A DNA stretch of 64,000 bases from Bacteroides faecis MAJ27 (lineage in GTDB: Bacteria; Bacteroidota; Bacteroidia; Bacteroidales; Bacteroidaceae). The notes beneath the pieces are model-generated. The model saw only the letters and a program-made list of their open reading frames with translations. It ran no database searches and had not been told where the DNA came from. The stretch is from positions 1 through 64,000 of the forward strand of contig NZ_FNNN01000027.1 of NCBI RefSeq assembly GCF_900106755.1, given 5' to 3'. The first letter of the stretch is position 1. Each line of letters opens with the position of its first letter. Both the position numbers and the translations under genes were made by a program. This document shows, piece by piece, positions 40,729-48,740 of the stretch.

Positions 40729-41548
40729 GAAATCTTTGTGACGGCTATAAAAAGGGTAAACCATGGATTATAAAAGGAAGACGAGAAGCGAATATAAAAG
40801 ATATGGGTGGGAGTGAAACTGCGCAACAGCCAGACAAGCAACTTAACGAAAGGGGTGGCATTGGTAGACAGCATGTAAGTGACAGTTGCGTCACGGATGC
40901 CGTTAGCCAATGCCATTCTGTTCGTGCTTGTCCTTCGGCAAATGGTCATTCTTCATCTTTCGGGATGTTGCTCCCGATAAATGAAGAATGTCGCTTTGAC
41001 GAACTGTTGGTACGGTTTCGCAGATGGGTGGGACAAAGTAATAAAAATGGAAAGACGACCTGTCGTTTATAAAAGAGAATGGAACAAAGATGCGGCAGGA
41101 GTAATTGGGAAACTCTCTTGGCATCTATGCCGAGTGTGTTTCCGCTCCAGCCTTCATGCCATGTGGCTTATTGCAGTAGCGACAGTTGGTCGCCACAGTC
41201 AAGGAGCCTTTTGGCATGAAATCTTTGTGACGGCTATAAAAAGGGTAAACCATGGATTATAAAAGGAAGACGAGAAGCGAATATAAAAGATATGGGTGGG
41301 AGTGAAACTGCGCAACAGCCAGACAAGCAACTTAACGAAAGGGGTGGCATTGGTAGACAGCATGTAAGTGACGGTTGCGTCACGGATGCCGTTAGCCAAT
41401 GCCATTCTGTTCGTGCTTGTCCTTCGGCCAATGGTCATTCTTCATCTTTCGGGATATTACTCCCGATAAATAAAGAATGTCGCTTTGACGAACTGTTGGT
41501 GCGGTTTCGCAGATGGGTGGGACAAAGTAATAAAAAGGGAAGACGGCT
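40592..41548. repeat. 489-bp tandem duplication
   Basis: The sequence from 40592 (GGAACAAAGATGCGGCAGG…) recurs at 41081 with few differences, to about 41548; unit length 489 bp. A shorter diverged third copy of its end lies near 40500-40590 (gggacgaagtgctataaa versus gggacaaagtaataaa). The unit is rich in TATAAAA words at roughly 25-40 bp spacing. The stretch 40192-41683 has no convincing CDS; open frames in the repeat mostly reflect the duplicated sequence. A TACCTTTG box at 40408-40415 could start a non-coding transcript. Confidence 0.8.
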
Positions 41549-41683
41549 TGACGCTTATAATAGCAGTACGCATGCGGTTATAAGAGTAAACTTGCTAATA
41601 GTGGGTATAAAAGAAAACATGGTTGTATGAGCAAAACAAAAGCGACCGAAGCCGCTTTGTTTATTGGAGAGAATGAAGAAATC

Positions 41684-42067
41684 CTATTTCTTGCCTTTCT
41701 TGGTAGGCTTTTCAGGCTCTGCCGCTGGAGTTTCCTCCTTGTCTGGTGTAGGATAGAACTTGTTTGCGATGAAGACGATGCGGTTGTGCTTGGTGCCTTG
41801 CTGATCAACCCACTCGTCTGGTTTGAAGTAGCCCTCGACGGTGAGCATGGTTCCCTTCTGCAGCTTGTCGAAAGAGTCAACATGCTCGTTCTTGCGCCAT
41901 GCCTCCATGTTCATGAAAGCTGATACTCTATTGGTTTCCTCACCATTCTTCTCCTGACGGCTGACTGCCAATGAGAAACGTGCTACAGAAGCGTTGGTGA
42001 ACTGACGGATTTCTGCGTTGTTGCCTACGAATCCTGTTACTACGAAAGTGTTCTCGATCTTTTTCAT
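41684..42067 (-). CDS. ssb: Single-stranded DNA-binding protein (SSB)
   Basis: The 127-aa protein is a classic SSB: MKKIENTFVVTGFVGNNAEI at the start, then FTNASVARFSLAVSR and the OB-fold core FDKLQKGTMLTVEGYFKPDE. It ends in a Pro/Lys tail (PEKPTKKGKK) rather than the acidic DDDIPF-like tail of chromosomal SSBs, typical of mobile-element copies. It would coat single-stranded DNA during transfer. It stands alone, facing away from the small genes at 42.8-43.8 kb across a 282-bp gap with only a small open frame further right. Confidence 0.85.
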   Translation of the reverse strand: MKKIENTFVVTGFVGNNAEIRQFTNASVARFSLAVSRQEKNGEETNRVSAFMNMEAWRKNEHVDSFDKLQKGTMLTVEGYFKPDEWVDQQGTKHNRIVFIANKFYPTPDKEETPAAEPEKPTKKGKK

Positions 42068-42349
42068 ATAGAATTACTTTTTGAAGTGAAACTTAATTTT
42101 TACATGCAATCCAAGAGCAGGGATGTGGCACATGAGGGCAGCACCATGAAAATCGACTATAATACTCGTTTTCTGTTGGCGGTGAGGAGAAAAAGGAAGA
42201 TTATCGGCTATTTTATTGGTCACAGCGAAGCGACCGCACAAGACGGATTCCATCTGTCGAAGCATCACGCTACCTTTGCATAGGAAAAATAGTGGCTTCA
42301 AAAAATCGGTAATTCAGAAAAGGACGCAAGAACACCGTAACAGCATCGT

Positions 42350-42529
42350 ATGGCTCAATCATTTGCTGCAACCATCACCAATGCAAAACACGTTTCCATG
42401 GCGTGTGCCGTCATAAACAATGGTAAACCAACAGGCAATATACTTTTCCGCATGGAGGGTGGTCGCATGAGCATATTGACCAAGACAAGCAGAAGGAAAA
42501 CCAGCTTCGAAGGCTACTCCTATTTGTAG
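42350..42529 (+). CDS. Possible small protein (59 aa)
   Basis: From ATG at 42350 the frame reads MAQSFAATITNAKHVSMACA and stays open to a TAG at 42527. The second half is basic (ILTKTSRRKTSFEGY). It is the best small frame in an otherwise gene-poor stretch, 42068-42817. Other short frames there are weaker and overlap each other. No ribosome-binding site or homology is visible. Confidence 0.35.
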   Translation: MAQSFAATITNAKHVSMACAVINNGKPTGNILFRMEGGRMSILTKTSRRKTSFEGYSYL

Positions 42530-42755
42530 AGGAAGGTAAGCATGAGCAACCAACTACAATCGCAATGCTGCAAACAAGATCCATCCTCAGACAAAAGGCT
42601 TCATTGCACGAAAAGCTCCAAGAAAGGCGTAGTCGCAGATTTTATCTCATACAAAGAGGCAGGTCGCCATTTGGCGAATACAACCATCAAAGCATAGCCA
42701 TATAAAAGTTTATCGGTAAACGATGAAGGGAGTTTGCCGTTACATACAAAAGGGC

Positions 42756-42781
42756 TTTTACTGGCGGAAAGAAAAAAGATG
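42756..42781 (+). repeat. 26-bp repeat, inverted copy at 44343-44368
   Basis: TTTTACTGGCGGAAAGAAAA… at 42756-42781 is identical over 26 bp to the reverse complement of 44343-44368. A shorter direct copy (TTACTGGCGGAAAGAAA) is at 44177-44193. The pair lies on both sides of the small minus-strand genes at 42.8-43.8 kb. Confidence 0.65.
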
Positions 42782-42817
42782 CCTGGCGAGTATAACCTTC
42801 ACCAAGCATCCTTTTCG

Positions 42818-42994
42818 TCAGTCATAGACAAGAACGTCATCACGTCTTTCTACAATTTCCTTGCCATTGCGCAATTTCACTACGATGTCCTCACCATAGT
42901 CTGCAACCACGAAACCTTCTGTGCGTCCTCTGTAGGGTATCAGCAGTGTGCAACTGCAACCGATAATGTCGGTCAATTCTTCGTATTCAAACAT
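42818..42994 (-). CDS. Small conserved-looking protein (58 aa)
   Basis: The frame from ATG at 42994 reads MFEYEELTDIIGCSCTLLIP, then GFVVADYGEDIVVKLRNGKE, and ends at 42818. It looks like a small beta-barrel (SH3-like): strand, turn, charged loop. It lies 4 bp after the DUF6926-like gene in the same direction, so it is the third gene of that group. Confidence 0.6.
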   Translation of the reverse strand: MFEYEELTDIIGCSCTLLIPYRGRTEGFVVADYGEDIVVKLRNGKEIVERRDDVLVYD

Positions 42995-42998
42995 AGCT

Positions 42999-43253
42999 CT
43001 ATAAAGTTTGTGGGTTCTCCGAATGATAAATCACCTTGCAATCCTCAACCTCGGCAGGTAGTCCAAAGGCAGGATAGTGTGAGAATGATGCGTTTCCATC
43101 TTGGCTGAGTGGAGAAACAATCTCCACTTGCCATTTCTGCATGAAGCCATCAACCATCTTGATGTCTTCATCACTCAATCCCGTAGGGTCGCCATTGATG
43201 ATGTAGCATAATGCCCATGTGGGGATTTTCTCTATCGTCTCAAATCTTTCCAT
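42999..43253 (-). CDS. DUF6926-like small protein
   Basis: The 84-aa protein (MERFETIEKIPTWALCYIIN) has the layout of a small family on Bacteroides elements that I recall as DUF6926: an N-terminal GDPTGLSDEDIKMVDGFM segment and a short beta end. Function unknown. Its start codon overlaps the stop of the upstream 43253 gene by 1 bp, so the two are co-translated. Confidence 0.6.
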   Translation of the reverse strand: MERFETIEKIPTWALCYIINGDPTGLSDEDIKMVDGFMQKWQVEIVSPLSQDGNASFSHYPAFGLPAEVEDCKVIYHSENPQTL

Positions 43254-43834
43254 CAGTCAAACGTGAACTTGTTTATATAATAATAGGTGTCCTCGTTCTC
43301 ATACTCATAGCCGTTGATGAAGTCCACCATTTCATCTTCGGTTCTGTCACCTTGCGATATACCCATCTTCTCACACCACTTGGCAATAGCATCTTGGCAA
43401 GTGTCAAAGATGTCCTCACAAGCATCCTCGAAAGGCTCACCCGAAGAACTCACACAGCATTCCTCTGGGAAGAAGCCTTGCTCGTCATGGACATAGAAAA
43501 TGTCGCATCCACATTCTATCTCACGATAACTGACGGAAAGTTCTCCACCAAGAACTTTGTTCAGTTCATCAAAGAACTCCTCACAGGCAGACCATGCACT
43601 TTCGGTGTCAAAGGACACCAAGCAGATGTCCTCGTCAGCCTCAAACTCTGCCCAATAGATATATCCTCTTACCGATATGCCCATCTTCTCATAGTCGATG
43701 CCATAGTGTTCCGCCAACTTGTAGAGATGTACGTTCTTGGTGTTCACCTCCATTGTTTGGAGCGTGTTCCAAAGGTCGGCTACCGCCTTGCGTTCGCCCA
43801 TCACCTTGTACTGAGTGTCACAAATGTTTGCCAT
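43253..43834 (-). CDS. Hypothetical protein with Api92/DUF1281-like start
   Basis: The 193-aa acidic protein starts MANICDTQYKVMGERKAVAD, which resembles the ferredoxin-like N-terminus of phage Api92/DUF1281 proteins. It has an acidic middle with a GISVRGYIYWAEFEADEDIC segment and an acidic C-terminus (YEYENEDTYYYINKFTFD). It leads the three-gene minus-strand group. A role as an antirestriction or replication accessory protein is possible but has no direct support. Confidence 0.6.
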   Translation of the reverse strand: MANICDTQYKVMGERKAVADLWNTLQTMEVNTKNVHLYKLAEHYGIDYEKMGISVRGYIYWAEFEADEDICLVSFDTESAWSACEEFFDELNKVLGGELSVSYREIECGCDIFYVHDEQGFFPEECCVSSSGEPFEDACEDIFDTCQDAIAKWCEKMGISQGDRTEDEMVDFINGYEYENEDTYYYINKFTFD

Positions 43835-43932
43835 AAGTCTTCATTTTTTTATTCCCTAATTTTGCATCTGCAATTTCGGGATTGATTTAAATTTTGTTGC
43901 CTCAAAAGGTGTCTGTGCTTTTCCTGCAAGGT

Positions 43933-43977
43933 TCTCTGCTAAAATACAACCTGCAAGGTGGAGATTTTAGCAAGAGA
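43933..43977. repeat. Inverted repeat with CTGCAAGG words
   Basis: TCTCTGCTAAAAT (43933-43945) and ATTTTAGCAAGAGA (43964-43977) pair apart from one extra base. CTGCAAGG words occur beside and between the arms, and a CCTTGCAAGG palindrome follows near 43991. It lies between the small gene group and the gene-free junction and could be part of an element end or a replication/transfer site. Confidence 0.45.
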
Positions 43978-45028
43978 CCATAGGCACTGACCTTGCAAGG
44001 AATATGGGTACAGACATTACCTTTGCAACCAAATTTATCAAAGCCCAGAAATGGTGATGAAGATTCAGGTAACGGAGTAACAATTAGAAAAGTTGAGATA
44101 TGAGGATAAAAAGAGACAAGAACGACTTGAAACAAGCGATTACAAGTGGAAAGTAACAGAAATCATACAAGAGTTCTTACTGGCGGAAAGAAAGAGAGCG
44201 ACAACCCAATACTGCACATGGCACGATTGGGCTATCGCTCCGCAATTCGTTCAGTTCATCCAATCCATTAGTATATATATCCTAAGATGAATGAATTTAT
44301 ATTTGTGTATTGGCTTTGGTTGGCAGCCATAGACAAGTAACACATCTTTTTTCTTTCCGCCAGTAAAAATGGTTCTTGAAGTAAAAGTAACAGGGAAAAT
44401 GGTTGTTGGGTAGCAAAATTTGTTGCACAAGATTTGTTTTTCATTTTGTTGGTTCTTTCTTGTCACCCAATAAAATGATGCTTACGTTTGAGTTTTCCTG
44501 TACCTGCTGATAATCAAGTAGGTAACAAATAAGAAATATCGTCTTTCAATGTACGACGCTGATACAACGCCAGTTAGCCCACGCCTGTATGATATACACT
44601 TCCTCTTGTCAATTGTTCATTGACAAGTATAAAATGATACAATCATACCACGTAGACGCCTTTGTTGCCTTATCTTCTCTGAGTTTTGGATTTGCGAGAT
44701 TCAAAAGGTCGAAGATGAACGCATGAAAACGTCTCTCAATATGTATGTTCCATGGCATTATCTCAAATGCACAATTAGAACTTTACAAAAGTATACTTTT
44801 TCTGTTGGCGATGCAAATCTTTTCCGGGCTTTTCTTGTTTACAGGTAGTACAAATGATTTATGCTTAATACGATCCACTTCTTCCGCATAAAACTATGTC
44901 GTTTGTATTTAGAGATTTACAGTGAATTCTCCTTCGCAGCGCAGAATGACACCGGCTCTCATTTTTCTTCATTATTACGCCAAAAGAGACAAAATCCTAC
45001 CTCCCTAACAAAGAACTGACACTCCGCG

Positions 45029-45149
45029 TTCAGCCTTTTCAGTTTCGCTCGCAAACGCCCTTGCAGAAGGGGATGCCGGCTGAAGGCACTATTTTGCAAC
45101 CTGTCCCTGATAAACTTTGGGAGGGGGCAGTGGTTTCAGCCCTTTCAGT
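45029..45149 (+). repeat. Left arm of an inverted pair of a dispersed intergenic repeat
   Basis: About 120 bp (TTCAGCC…GTTTCGCTCGCAAACGCCC…GCAGAAGGGGAT…) is found again, inverted, at 45474-45597 with about 10 differences. The words TTCAGCCCTTTCAG and GGCTGAAAGG suggest a REP/MITE-like repeat common in Bacteroides intergenic DNA. Open frames on it are by-products. Confidence 0.65.
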
Positions 45150-45188
45150 CGGGAAGACCATAAATTCGGAAGCTAATAATATCTGATT

Positions 45189-45279
45189 CAATAGAGCCTG
45201 TATTTACTTCAAACAGAGGCTCTATTGAGGATAAACAAAATCTCTGTTTGAGGCAAATGGAACCTCAGTTTTTTCTGAG
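45189..45279 (+). other. Nested, mutually exclusive hairpins
   Basis: Stem A: CAATAGAGCCT (45189-45199) with AGGCTCTATTG (45217-45227). Stem B: CAAACAGAG (45210-45218) with CTCTGTTTG (45242-45250); it uses part of stem A, so they cannot both form. Stem C: CTCAG (45264-45268) with CTGAG (45275-45279) around TTTTTT. The layout resembles an attenuator, or an overlap of several insertion relics. Confidence 0.45.
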
Positions 45280-45326
45280 CTATAGATCGGTTTATTCATT
45301 TAAAATAAGCTAGTATACCATCCACT

Positions 45327-45385
45327 TTTACCTCGGAGGTGAGTATCCTTCATCTCGGTGGTGAGTGAGATTCACCTCGGGTCTT
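45327..45385 (+). repeat. Three palindromes at 22-bp spacing
   Basis: TTTACCTCGGAGGTGAG (45327), TTCATCTCGGTGGTGAG (45349) and TTCACCTCGGGTC (45371) follow one another at exactly 22 bp. The same word family recurs at 57412-57493 with 22-23 bp spacing. Confidence 0.6.
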
Positions 45386-45473
45386 GCGGAGTGCAGCCCG
45401 TATATAAAGTAACGATCACTCGCAGGTAGAGTAACCATAGGCAAAACAAACAAAGAATTTATGTAGGATCAAG

Positions 45474-45597
45474 GCTGAAAGGGCTGAAACTACTGCCCCC
45501 CCCTCCCTGAGCTTATCAGAGACAAGTTGCAAAATAGTGCCTTCAGCCGGTATCCCCTTCTGCAAGGGCGTTTGCGAGCGAAACTGAAAGGGCTGAA
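45474..45597 (-). repeat. Right arm of the inverted dispersed repeat
   Basis: Inverted copy of 45029-45149, with a run of extra C in the CCCCCCCCTCCC segment. The two arms enclose about 325 bp that contain the nested hairpins and the 22-bp palindromes. The hairpin or inversion potential of the whole unit is evident. Confidence 0.65.
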
Positions 45598-45800
45598 GGC
45601 GGTGAGTACTCTGTAATAGTGTGTGGAGTAAAGGTACTGCATCTTTCATTCCAATGTTGTACATCTTCGACCCAAACGTTGTACAAGAACCGGACCACTT
45701 AAGTATTTGTCACAAGCAAGTCTTGTACTTATCGGGAAGTACTCTAATACAAGTTTGATTTATTTTGCATGGGAGTCTTACTCAGAAGTAAAAGAATGCT

Positions 45801-46808
45801 CTATTTGAAGTATCGTTTCATACCATCCGTATAGTAAGTTTTAAATTCTCCGTTTTCACCGCTATATATAAAGTAAGCGTCAATCATTGGATTTGCTTTA
45901 CAGAATTTCTCCGCTTCTTCCAGCCCCATCACCATGAAAGAGGTAGCCAAAGCATCGGCTGTCATACAGTCTTCTGCAACCACTGTAGAAGATAGAATGC
46001 TGTGTTGTACCGGATATCCTGTTCTGGGGTCGATTGTATGAGCATACTTTTTGCCATCCTTATAATAATAGTTGCGGTAGTTTCCCGAAGTAGCCATACC
46101 CACATCTGTCAGGTTGAGTATAGTCTGTATATCTTGCTTCACGGCCAGTGAGTCGTCGTAAGGCTTGTTGATACCGATGCGCCACAGGTCTCCTGTCGCA
46201 TTCTTACCCTTTACCACTACTTCTCCACCTATGTCGACCATATAGTTTTTGATACCCTTCCGGTCAAGCAGATGTGCTACTACATCTACAGAATATCCTT
46301 TTGCCACAGCACTGCAACTGAGCATCGTACGTGGGTCTTGCTTGATAACCTTGCCGTTCTCTAACTTAACCTTTTCGTAGCCGGTGAATTGTAACAGACT
46401 GTCTATCATCAATGAATCCGGGAAAGTTCCTTTCTTAAATCCGAACCCCCAGGCATTGGCAAGAGGTGCTACTGTAATGTCGAAAGCTCCTTCCGTTTCG
46501 CGGGAGATTTCCATAGAGCGATTGAAGCAAGTCTGGAAGAAGCTGTCTGTTACCAGCTCTTCATTACGATTGACACGACTGATGACAGAACTGTCATTGA
46601 ACGGTGACAGAGACTGATCAAAACGTTTCAGTTCCGCTTCTATCTCCGGTTTCAGGTCGTCTTTACACTGGTATGTAATTTTATATACTGTTCCAAAGAC
46701 AAAACCGCTGGCAGTGTTAAAATCAGTCTTTTGATTACGCCTGGCTAATATCCAGATTGTTGCCAGGATCAGGAAAGCCAGCCAAAGGAAGCTCTTTTTT
46801 GTTTTCAT
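45801..46808 (-). CDS. apbE: FAD:protein FMN transferase (ApbE)
   Basis: The 335-aa protein has an N-terminal membrane helix (FLWLAFLILATIWILA) and a complete ApbE domain: FGTVYKITYQC, then the flavin-site region CSAVAKGYSVDVVAHLLDR and DIGGEVVVKGKNA. The DVGMATSGNYRNYYYKDG, AHTIDPRTGYPV and TADALATSFMVMG motifs are in order. ApbE attaches FMN covalently to Thr of target proteins such as the RnfG/NqrB type. It is the last gene of the backbone operon, 37 bp after mntP, and the first backbone gene after the junction. Confidence 0.9.
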   Translation of the reverse strand: MKTKKSFLWLAFLILATIWILARRNQKTDFNTASGFVFGTVYKITYQCKDDLKPEIEAELKRFDQSLSPFNDSSVISRVNRNEELVTDSFFQTCFNRSMEISRETEGAFDITVAPLANAWGFGFKKGTFPDSLMIDSLLQFTGYEKVKLENGKVIKQDPRTMLSCSAVAKGYSVDVVAHLLDRKGIKNYMVDIGGEVVVKGKNATGDLWRIGINKPYDDSLAVKQDIQTILNLTDVGMATSGNYRNYYYKDGKKYAHTIDPRTGYPVQHSILSSTVVAEDCMTADALATSFMVMGLEEAEKFCKANPMIDAYFIYSGENGEFKTYYTDGMKRYFK

Positions 46809-46845
46809 ACACTTTTCTTTTTTCTATAATTGGAGGAACAAGTTT

Positions 46846-47430
46846 CTATGATTGGAAGAATAAATGTTCTATCAATATTTTTAATCCGATAACTACCAGA
46901 ATGATGCCGCCCCATAATTCTGCTTTTAATTTCCGTGCACATCCGCAGCCACATTTGATGCCGAAGAAAAGGCCGATCAGTGACATGACAAATGAGACGA
47001 ATCCGATGATAAGGATGGGGGAGAGGATTTCAGTATAGTCGTTGATGCCGAGAAAGGCAAAGGAGATACCTATGGCCAGAGCATCGATGCTTGTCGCTAT
47101 TGCCATCGTAAACACAACTTTCGGACTTGCCGGATTAAATGTCTGGCGACACTCCTCGTCTTTAAAAGATTCAAGAATCATGCGACCGCCCAGAAAGGCA
47201 AGAATAGCGAAAGCAATCCAATGGTCTATACTTTCTATTAGGTGACTGAAACTTTTTGCAAACATCCATCCGATAAAAGGCATGAGAGCCTGAAAAAGCC
47301 CGAATGCCAGAGCCATGACCAGCATCGGTCTCCATTGAGTACGTTTCAAAATAATACCGCTTGCAATTGAAACAGCGAAACAATCCATCGCCAAACCTAT
47401 TGCAAGCAGCCAAATTTCTAGTCCTGTCAT
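46846..47430 (-). CDS. mntP: Manganese efflux pump MntP
   Basis: The 194-aa protein has six membrane helices and the family pattern LAIGLAMDCFAVSIASG at the start and ATSIDALAIGISFAFLGI at about 110-127. The paired Asp-containing helices fit the manganese path. It exports Mn(II) and is often controlled by a Mn riboswitch; none was seen here, as the gene sits within an operon 6 bp after the DUF6048 gene. Confidence 0.85.
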   Translation of the reverse strand: MTGLEIWLLAIGLAMDCFAVSIASGIILKRTQWRPMLVMALAFGLFQALMPFIGWMFAKSFSHLIESIDHWIAFAILAFLGGRMILESFKDEECRQTFNPASPKVVFTMAIATSIDALAIGISFAFLGINDYTEILSPILIIGFVSFVMSLIGLFFGIKCGCGCARKLKAELWGGIILVVIGLKILIEHLFFQS

Positions 47431-47436
47431 TATTCT

Positions 47437-48237
47437 TTAAAGAGGTAATTTGTAAATGAGGGAATAGGTAATTCCCATGTTATTTGATTTAAATTTTCCG
47501 TAGCCGGGTACATACCAAGGGTTGGCGTATTCATTGGTCGAAGCATTTGTCTTGTATTTCATGCGTACAGACCAGCCCATATTGAAATTCTTATAAATGC
47601 GTACTTTGACGCCTACCACTAATTCGAACCACTGCATAGACCCCTTCATCCCCAAATGACTGAAAGGAATGCTTCCTCCCCAATAGTCGTCTTCCAGACT
47701 TGGATTTCCGATACTTCCTCCCCAAATCGGGTCATCAACCGGCATGGTAGACACATCATATTTGAATGAACTGAACGCATAGCGAAGACCTACATACAGA
47801 TAGCTGTTCTTTTCTTTTTTCTTTGCCATCGTGTTATAGTCCACGCCGATCCGGAAGAATGGGGCAGCCTTGCTTTTGTAGTGTATTCCCGTTTCATTCC
47901 ATGTATCTGTTCCTCCCATACCAAACTCGATAGTTGGGATGAATTTGTTTTTAAGATTGACACCTATGCTGACTTCGGAGCTCATAAAGTCGCCGCCTAA
48001 CATCTTACTTCCGATGCCATATAAGTCCACGCCGACATACGTCCCATTATAAAACGGGATAGTGTCGACTACAACCTCTTTCTTCTTCTGGTCTCTTTTC
48101 TGTACGGGAGCCGGTCGTTGTTGTTGCTGTTGTGCAATTGACGGTAGTCCAATACAAAGTAGGAGCAACACACTACTCAATCGTAGGAGGTGTACGGTCG
48201 CGATACTTATAGAATATTTCCAAATTCTGAATTTCAT
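47437..48237 (-). CDS. DUF6048-like secreted outer-membrane protein
   Basis: The 266-aa product has a long N-region signal peptide (…LLLLCIGLPSIAQ), a Gln/Lys-rich linker and a beta-barrel-like part (GTYVGVDLYGIGSKMLG … SNNMGITYSLIYKLPL). I know the pair DUF6048/DUF6452 as neighbours in Bacteroides. The gene overlaps the upstream DUF6452 gene by 65 bp in another frame. This overlap is longer than usual, but no later plausible start leaves a signal peptide. Confidence 0.7.
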   Translation of the reverse strand: MKFRIWKYSISIATVHLLRLSSVLLLLCIGLPSIAQQQQQRPAPVQKRDQKKKEVVVDTIPFYNGTYVGVDLYGIGSKMLGGDFMSSEVSIGVNLKNKFIPTIEFGMGGTDTWNETGIHYKSKAAPFFRIGVDYNTMAKKKEKNSYLYVGLRYAFSSFKYDVSTMPVDDPIWGGSIGNPSLEDDYWGGSIPFSHLGMKGSMQWFELVVGVKVRIYKNFNMGWSVRMKYKTNASTNEYANPWYVPGYGKFKSNNMGITYSLIYKLPL

Positions 48238-48718
48238 TTGTATTGGCTTCTTTATTTAATATACGAAGTGAGTCTATTCTTTCTGAGCTATTTCTGGTAT
48301 TTCCGAATCTAGTGCCGAGAATGTTTTGCTTCATCATGTATCCACATTCCATAGACTGGAAGTAAGGTGTGTTTTGTTGTACAATATATAATGTATCAAC
48401 GTCGTTCGGTCTGCGTTTCGGATCGTAACGGAAAACAAATACAGTCGTATCACTGGTATATCGCAACGGCAACATCAGGGTATGCACATTTTTCTCGTTG
48501 TTGAGAATGATCGAATCTGTCCCTAATGCTGTAATAGTCAATGAGTCCAGTGTGTCTTTTACTCTGTCATCGGTTATTTCATCAAGAGTATACAATGTGC
48601 AGTACATCATAGGACGTCCTGCCAATGAACAATCATTTTCGTCCGAACACGAACTGCCGATGCTTATACCTGCACCAACAATTACTAATATTAAAAAGAT
48701 ACGAATTAAATTCTTCAT
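48173..48718 (-). CDS. DUF6452-like lipoprotein
   Basis: The 181-aa product has a lipoprotein signal (MKNLIRIFLILVIVGAGISI, then GSSCSDEND with the lipidated Cys). The mature domain is beta-rich with two Cys pairs (CSLAGRPMMYC, MECGYMM). Function unknown; it probably forms an outer-membrane pair with the DUF6048 product, with which it overlaps by 65 bp. It follows the glycosyltransferase by 22 bp. Confidence 0.7.
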   Translation of the reverse strand: MKNLIRIFLILVIVGAGISIGSSCSDENDCSLAGRPMMYCTLYTLDEITDDRVKDTLDSLTITALGTDSIILNNEKNVHTLMLPLRYTSDTTVFVFRYDPKRRPNDVDTLYIVQQNTPYFQSMECGYMMKQNILGTRFGNTRNSSERIDSLRILNKEANTNEIQNLEIFYKYRDRTPPTIE

Positions 48719-48740
48719 AATCTCGGTTATTGGGCGTGAA

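Larger units (their letters stand above)
44136..45800. other. Gene-free junction between element and chromosome
   Basis: No convincing CDS in this 1.6-kb stretch. It holds: a 9-bp perfect hairpin CTTGTCAAT-tgttc-ATTGACAAG at 44605-44627; inverted dispersed-repeat arms at 45029-45149 and 45474-45597; nested hairpins at 45189-45279; and three palindromes spaced 22 bp apart at 45327-45385. The next gene to the right is chromosomal apbE. The boundary of the inserted element is likely here, but no target-site repeat could be fixed. Confidence 0.6.

Noticed and set aside
40592..41548. CRISPR array
   Set aside because: The repeat is 489 bp in two copies, not short repeats with unique spacers, and no cas gene is near.
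40592..41630. Duplicated 79-112 aa frames on both strands of the tandem repeat
   Set aside because: They repeat because the DNA is duplicated; no motif or coding signal beyond that. Only the CxxC frame was kept, with low confidence.
42545..42715. Overlapping short frames on the plus strand
   Set aside because: Two frames are open over the same bases and neither has a clear start signal or pattern.
1..44135. Integrase and attachment sites of the element
   Set aside because: No tyrosine or active serine integrase was found, and no matching direct repeats could be paired inside the window.
45327..45385. CRISPR-like array from the 22-bp period
   Set aside because: Units are palindromes that abut with 5-bp spacers, too short for CRISPR spacers.
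45416..45664. 82-aa open frame at the dispersed repeat
   Set aside because: It lies on the repeat arm and its flanks; no conserved protein pattern.
46846..48718. Manganese (yybP-ykoY) riboswitch before mntP
   Set aside because: mntP starts 6 bp after the previous gene; there is no leader and no motif match.
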